Below are positions 7,284 to 10,998 of a stretch of 10,998 bases of DNA, one piece after another; the stretch's first letter is position 1; each line of letters starts with the position of its first letter. The position numbers were made by a program, and so were the translations under genes. Source of the stretch: UBA4459 sp036351335 (lineage in GTDB: Bacteria; Bacteroidota; Bacteroidia; Bacteroidales; F082). Where the stretch lies: positions 1-10,998 of the forward strand of contig JAZBOW010000101.1 of NCBI GenBank assembly GCA_036351335.1. Reading direction: 5' to 3'. The notes beneath the pieces are model-generated. The model saw nothing but the letters and a program-made list of their open reading frames with translations. It did no database searches and was not told the DNA's origin.

Positions 7284-8504
7284 TTATTTTGTGCCAAATG
7301 TGCCAATTTTATTACCGGCTTCCTTTTTTCGGTTTGTTCCCAGGTCAAGCTGAAATTTGGCCTTTTCCTGAAATAACAAAATGATATCAGAGCCTCCGAA
7401 TAAGAAATATCCAAATTCTTCCCCTTTATAAAGATTGACACCTTTAGTTGCATTCATGTTTACAGATGATACCTGGGCCATCCCGATAGGAATAACAGCT
7501 ACGATGCCATTCTCAGTTCCGGTATCCAATATCAATATCCCCCTGGTTTGAGTAAACTCATAGCCGCCTTCAGTGTTATCGGGTGCGTCGTAGGCTCCTT
7601 CCTCGTTGATGACAACTTCTAAATAAACCCTTTCCTGCACAGCTTTTGAATATTTCACTTCACCGCTGACAGGAGAACAAAATCGGTGCATATCGTATGG
7701 AGACAAAAAAGAATGCATGAATATACCATTTTTAAATGCATTTTCGTAGCCACTTCCCTTAATTAATTCTGCTATAGAATAATCATGTGTTTTCTTAACT
7801 CTTCCTATTTTTTTAGTTGCTTCACCATCAATAACAATCTCTGAGTTTTCATTGATAGGGTAAATTCTTTTAAACTCGGCATCTGCCGGCGACACAATAA
7901 TTTGATCATCTTTCAATCCATCAACAGGCCTTAGTCCGGGTAAGGCTTCTCTGGCAAAAAATTGATTAAAAGTAATCCAGCCACTTGGGTTATTGGGCAC
8001 CGCATCTTTCCCTGCCGGCGTATAAGTCCCGCTTGGCATCATATATTGTTCCATCTTAAACAAGGGCTGGTTCATAAATGATTGTAAACTTTCGGGCGTT
8101 ATGGATTCCGGTGTATTTAAAAAATCGCCCCAACTATTAACAAAACCAACGAGCCAGTCAGAAAATTCAGGTATTTCCTGGATATCATTTATTAGCCAAT
8201 AAAAATGACAAAGCATAATCAAGATTTCCTGGTCATAATTTTCACGGGAATTTATATCCCCCTCTGTGGGTATCCACTTTGAAAAATCATCTAAATACGC
8301 ATAATATTCATCTAAATTTTTGGGCCAAACCAGTTTATCAATATTATTTAAGTCAGCTGCAATCGCTTTTTGATGTGCCCTGATTAGAGATGATTCTATG
8401 GCCTTCCCTAACTCAGGATTATTCTGGACTAGGGTTTTCAACTCAGTTGCATTTGTGGTCAGACTGAATAAAATGCCCGCAAAAAGAAAAATAATTTTTT
8501 TCAT
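7284..8504 (-). CDS. Secreted phosphatidylserine decarboxylase-like pyruvoyl enzyme
   Basis: A 406-residue protein with a signal peptide (hydrophobic 4-15, likely cut near TNA at 17-19), an N-terminal helical domain (about 20-165) and a C-terminal pyruvoyl-decarboxylase domain. The catalytic domain shows FNQFFAREALPGLRPV (179-194), the canonical VSPADAEF (204-211) with D208, SPYDMHRFCSPVSG (268-281) and FLFGGSDIILLF (367-378). Self-cleavage is expected between G371 and S372. In the usual PxDYHRxHxP motif the second His, counted in the self-processing triad, is Cys276 here; the first His is H273. The protein is a divergent paralogue of the PsiD-like protein at 4601-5938. Its N-terminal domain lacks the GFPINAILDW block seen there. 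Because it is exported and has no membrane anchor beyond the signal, a role as housekeeping Psd is unlikely. The substrate is unknown. The gene lies 36 bases before the porin and 276 bases after the amidohydrolase. Confidence 0.85.
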   Translation of the reverse strand: MKKIIFLFAGILFSLTTNATELKTLVQNNPELGKAIESSLIRAHQKAIAADLNNIDKLVWPKNLDEYYAYLDDFSKWIPTEGDINSRENYDQEILIMLCHFYWLINDIQEIPEFSDWLVGFVNSWGDFLNTPESITPESLQSFMNQPLFKMEQYMMPSGTYTPAGKDAVPNNPSGWITFNQFFAREALPGLRPVDGLKDDQIIVSPADAEFKRIYPINENSEIVIDGEATKKIGRVKKTHDYSIAELIKGSGYENAFKNGIFMHSFLSPYDMHRFCSPVSGEVKYSKAVQERVYLEVVINEEGAYDAPDNTEGGYEFTQTRGILILDTGTENGIVAVIPIGMAQVSSVNMNATKGVNLYKGEEFGYFLFGGSDIILLFQEKAKFQLDLGTNRKKEAGNKIGTFGTK

Positions 8505-8780
8505 TAGATACTAATTTGGTTTGCACCGACCCAGTTGCAGTTAATAATTATTTGATCAGGAAGCGTGGGCCCTTAACTAATATGTAACGGATTTATTGCC
8601 AAAAACGCAAGGGGTAATTAAGAACTGTTTTCGCTAGAGCGATTTTTTAAATGGTATTTTTTGCGCTACGAAAATTGGTGAATTCCTATTACAAGTTTAA
8701 AAGTTAATGCTTCATATTTTTAATTCATTTTTGTTATATCGTAAATCTGCTTAAAGAAGAATACGCTAAATTAACCTTTC
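8505..8780. other. 276-base intergenic region between the amidohydrolase and PSD-like genes
   Basis: There is no coding potential that I can support. The stretch is AT-rich with several short A and T runs. On the - strand, where a promoter for the PSD-like/porin block would be expected, no good TAnnTTTG box was found. Only a small stem (TCGC-TAGA-GCGA at 8631-8642) stands out, and it is too short to assign. The length compared with the 36- to 76-base junctions downstream suggests that a separate promoter or a processing site lies here, but the sequence does not show which. Confidence 0.4.
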
Positions 8781-9800
8781 TTATCTCTTAGGTAGTAATT
8801 CAAACATGTTTTCAGATGCCAATCTTTTCGCTGTTTCAGGAGTTAGCGCATCAAAAAGCACATCATATTTTCGGATAGTTTGAACGTAATCAGAAAAACC
8901 GCCAATTTTATCTGTTCCAACCATGAACCTTGTAGGGAATTCTTCAAAAATAGCTACCCATTCTGGGTTTGGTATTCCTTCCGGTGCAATTACCTGCTCA
9001 AATACTACCCAGGAAATATCATAATACAAATTCGGATAGGTTTGTAATAGCCTTCTTGTTATATCTGTCAATCCATCCACGTTCACAGCCCTTGTGTCAC
9101 CTATATGGCACCATACCAGCTTTGTTTTTGGATGCTTCTTTATAGCTTCTTCCATCTCGTAAAGAAAAGTAGGCTTGTTCGATACCGGATCTCCAATATC
9201 ACTATGAATCCATATAGGGAGATTTTTTTCAGCTGCATATTCATAAACAGGATCCATGGAAATACAATTAGCGGTTGGATTTCTTCCATAGATCATTCGC
9301 GTAAGGTCGTCATGCCTGAAAAAAACTTCACCGATGCCGACCCAAAGATCAGGGTACATTTCCACCATCCGCTTAATATGATCTAAACCATTTTTATCAA
9401 CCGGATTAAAGCCGCAAATCATCGGATATATTCTGTCTTTCTGATCTTCAGGTAAGTTCTTAATCGCTTCAGCAAGTATTACATCCGTAAATGCATAATA
9501 ATATGCAGGCGCATCATTGTCGTCATAATATATCGGTCTCTCCCGATCATAATCTGTCCATAATTTGGTGACTGATAAACCGAATAAAACAATATTATCT
9601 ACACTTGCTCTGTCCATTTTTTCCAGCAGAACATTTATACCATCTGTATTTTGCACAAAATCAACGTAATGACAGTGCGCATCATTGATCCTGTAAGTAT
9701 AATCAGCTTTTTCTGTTGGACTGGATGGGTTTGTTATTTGAGTAAAAATCTGGCTTACGAAAGCAAGTAAGAGGACAATTGTTAAAATTGTTTTTTTCAT
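8781..9800 (-). CDS. Secreted amidohydrolase-2 family (TIM-barrel metal-dependent) protein
   Basis: Predicted exported metal-dependent hydrolase or decarboxylase with the amidohydrolase TIM-barrel fold. The 339 residues begin with a signal peptide (hydrophobic 5-19, cleavage near FTQ at 19-21). Likely metal and catalytic residues appear in family order: the first-strand pair H42 and H44 in NDAHCHY (39-45), E158 in GIGEVF, H199 in WIHSD, H232 in WCHIGD and D297 in VGTDK. The family (Pfam Amidohydro_2) includes lactonases, ring-opening hydrolases and non-oxidative decarboxylases such as ACMSD and resorcylate decarboxylase, so the reaction cannot be named from the motifs. It is the first gene of the - strand run and has a good promoter 32 bases upstream. 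Location in the periplasm is inferred from the signal peptide; I know most characterised relatives as cytoplasmic enzymes. Confidence 0.85.
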   Translation of the reverse strand: MKKTILTIVLLLAFVSQIFTQITNPSSPTEKADYTYRINDAHCHYVDFVQNTDGINVLLEKMDRASVDNIVLFGLSVTKLWTDYDRERPIYYDDNDAPAYYYAFTDVILAEAIKNLPEDQKDRIYPMICGFNPVDKNGLDHIKRMVEMYPDLWVGIGEVFFRHDDLTRMIYGRNPTANCISMDPVYEYAAEKNLPIWIHSDIGDPVSNKPTFLYEMEEAIKKHPKTKLVWCHIGDTRAVNVDGLTDITRRLLQTYPNLYYDISWVVFEQVIAPEGIPNPEWVAIFEEFPTRFMVGTDKIGGFSDYVQTIRKYDVLFDALTPETAKRLASENMFELLPKR

Positions 9801-9831
9801 TTTATTGGATTAACTTGGATTATTTTGAATT

Positions 9832-9862
9832 CAAATATAGGTAGTCTGCACTTATAATACAA
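9832..9862 (-). promoter_or_regulatory. Bacteroidota-type promoter for the amidohydrolase gene
   Basis: On the - strand, TTG (9862-9860) is followed after exactly 20 bases by TATATTTG (9839-9832). This fits the known Bacteroidota primary-sigma consensus of a -33 TTG/TTTG box and a -7 TAnnTTTG box. Transcription would start near 9826 and give a leader of about 25 bases before the ATG at 9800. It is the clearest promoter in the window. Confidence 0.65.
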
Positions 9863-9950
9863 GAAATACGCCTTTAGTACGAGATTGCTTGTTACTGGAA
9901 AAATATTTAACAACGCGGAAGCTGAAAGATTATCCCATCAAAAAAAAAGA

Positions 9951-9980
9951 TTGTTAAAATACTTGAAAATGAGTATTTTG
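9951..9980 (+). promoter_or_regulatory. Weak promoter candidate for the serine hydrolase gene
   Basis: TTG (9951-9953), a 20-base spacer, then TATTTTG (9974-9980), one base short of the TAnnTTTG consensus. It would give a leader of about 85 bases. An inverted repeat covers the downstream half of the site. It is only a candidate: AT-rich DNA makes such matches easy to find, and the TAATTTTA nearby (9992-9999) has no TTG at the right distance. Confidence 0.25.
9956..9979. repeat. Perfect 8-base inverted repeat, possible operator
   Basis: AAAATACT (9956-9963) and AGTATTTT (9972-9979) are exact reverse complements separated by 8 bases (TGAAAATG). The 16-base centre-to-centre spacing of the arms suits a dimeric regulator. 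The site lies in the intergenic region between divergent genes, about 92 bases before the serine hydrolase ATG and about 156 bases upstream of the amidohydrolase ATG. It overlaps the weak + strand promoter candidate. As an RNA hairpin it would be weak because the arms are nearly all A/T. Confidence 0.45.
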
Positions 9981-10071
9981 CAACATAAATAATAATTTTA
10001 TTTATTTTAGACTAAATAGTTTTCAGATTCCGTTTTTAGCGATATTCGCACACATTTTTTAAATTAAAAAT

Positions 10072-10992
10072 ATGAAAAGTAAAACGCTGGTTTTTATTGC
10101 CTTAATCTTTGGCATCAGCATGACTGCCTGTGCCCAGGATAAGCAAACGGTTCCGCAGCCAAACTATAACCAACTGCCTCTTGATATTTCGGAAGTCAAA
10201 CCGCTGAGAAGTATGATTGATTTGACATTTGAAGCCAAACTTAAAACGGAATTATATAAGAACAAAAAATGGAAGCGATTAATAGATCAGAAAAAGATGG
10301 CAGTTGGCCTGGTTGATCTGCGCGACCCACTTAACGTAAAATATGCCCGGGTGAATGGCAATGTGATGATGTATGCCGCCAGCCTGCCCAAAATTGCCAT
10401 ATTGCTTGCAGCTGAAGATGCATTTGAAAAGGGAGAACTGGAAGAAACGGATGAGATCAGACAAGATCTGCGATTGATGATCAGTAAATCTGATAATGCT
10501 GCCTCAACACGAATGATTGACAGGCTGGGTTACGAAAAGATTGAAAGTGTTTTAACCGATCCGAAATATGATTTGTACGATGAGGATTATGGCGGTGGTT
10601 TATGGGTAGGTAAGCGTTATGCAAAAACAGGTGAAAGGTATCCTGATCCGCTAAAAGGCTTAAGTCATGGTGCTACCGTTTCGCAGGTGTGCCGGTATTA
10701 TTATATGTTGGCATATGGTAAACTGGTAAGTTACGATCGGTCCAAAATTATGTTGGATATGATGGTGAGCCCCGAATTGCATCACAAATTTGTCAACTCC
10801 CTTGAATCAGTAGCTCCAAGAGCTAAGCTATTCAGAAAATCTGGTACATGGAGGGATTTTCATACCGACTCAGTACTTGTTTGGGGACCAGATGGTCGCA
10901 GGTATATTCTGGTTGCTTTGATCGAGGACCCGGACGGTGAGAAAATATGCCGTGAACTCGTATATGAAGTTGAAAAGGTATTCAGTAATTAA
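10072..10992 (+). CDS. Class A beta-lactamase-like serine hydrolase, exported (possible lipoprotein)
   Basis: The complete 306-residue protein begins with an export signal (MKSKTLVFIALIFGISMTAC). Cys20 after SMTA could be lipid-modified, although Met at the -3 position is a poor lipobox residue; cleavage after ACA is the alternative. The penicillin-recognising fold shows its three motifs in order and at normal spacing: SLPK (104-107, nucleophile S104 and base K107), SDN (140-142) and KSG (256-258, the KTG-type box), the last followed by TWRDFHTDS. The ATVSQV segment (201-206) corresponds to the TTP-AMA helix of class A enzymes. The omega-loop ExxLN motif that carries the deacylating Glu is not recognisable in 163-200, so it may be a peptidase, esterase or peptidoglycan-related enzyme rather than a lactamase. 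It stands divergent from the amidohydrolase with 271 bases between them. Confidence 0.85.
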   Translation: MKSKTLVFIALIFGISMTACAQDKQTVPQPNYNQLPLDISEVKPLRSMIDLTFEAKLKTELYKNKKWKRLIDQKKMAVGLVDLRDPLNVKYARVNGNVMMYAASLPKIAILLAAEDAFEKGELEETDEIRQDLRLMISKSDNAASTRMIDRLGYEKIESVLTDPKYDLYDEDYGGGLWVGKRYAKTGERYPDPLKGLSHGATVSQVCRYYYMLAYGKLVSYDRSKIMLDMMVSPELHHKFVNSLESVAPRAKLFRKSGTWRDFHTDSVLVWGPDGRRYILVALIEDPDGEKICRELVYEVEKVFSN

Positions 10993-10998
10993 TTGAAA

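Noticed and set aside
4601..8504. Either pyruvoyl enzyme as the housekeeping phosphatidylserine decarboxylase Psd
   Set aside because: Both have export signals, large N-terminal domains and altered motif residues, and neither has the layout of the membrane-bound Psd.
8631..8648. TCGC-TAGA-GCGA hairpin followed by six T on the + strand as a terminator
   Set aside because: The stem is only 4-5 pairs and no + strand gene lies upstream; on the - strand the required T run is missing.

Overview
The window looks like a chromosomal segment of a Bacteroidota bacterium. The base composition is AT-rich, and purine-rich Shine-Dalgarno sequences are largely absent in front of the starts. One promoter fits the Bacteroidota consensus (TTG, 20 bases, TATATTTG), and many proteins carry export signals with short MKK-type N-termini. 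The genus cannot be told from the sequence alone. No rRNA, tRNA, insertion sequence, CRISPR array or phage gene was seen.

Layout. At the left edge, on the + strand, is the 3' end of an unidentified gene (2-331). It is followed after 10 bases by a MscS-type mechanosensitive channel gene (342-1349). Seven genes in a row then run on the - strand from 9800 down to 1363, and the channel gene converges on the last of them. Read in transcription order they are: a secreted amidohydrolase-2 family protein (8781-9800); a secreted phosphatidylserine-decarboxylase-like pyruvoyl enzyme (7284-8504); a DcaP-like outer-membrane porin (6015-7247); a second secreted pyruvoyl decarboxylase, of the PsiD/L-tryptophan-decarboxylase type (4601-5938); a DCC/DUF393 protein with a TTG start (4106-4546); a YbjT-like Rossmann/DUF2867 protein (2653-4068); and a class I CPD photolyase (1363-2652). 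On the right, divergent from the amidohydrolase, is a complete class A beta-lactamase-like serine hydrolase, probably exported or lipid-anchored (10072-10992).

How the genes may work together. The last three - strand genes (DUF393, YbjT-like, photolyase) have 37- and 0-base junctions and look like a light/oxidative-stress module. The first four - strand genes all encode envelope proteins: three exported enzymes and a porin. Two of these enzymes belong to a decarboxylase superfamily whose familiar Psd members are inner-membrane enzymes, and the amidohydrolase-2 family also includes decarboxylases. I infer a periplasmic route in which the porin admits a carboxylated substrate (or releases a product) that the exported enzymes process. 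This block is the best candidate for an undescribed system. The two pyruvoyl enzymes each depart from the canonical Asp-His-Ser self-processing triad at a different position.

Gene-free stretches are all below 300 bases. The two longest are 8505-8780, with no convincing promoter, and 9801-10071, a divergent promoter region with a good Bacteroidota promoter for the amidohydrolase and an 8+8 inverted repeat in front of the serine hydrolase.
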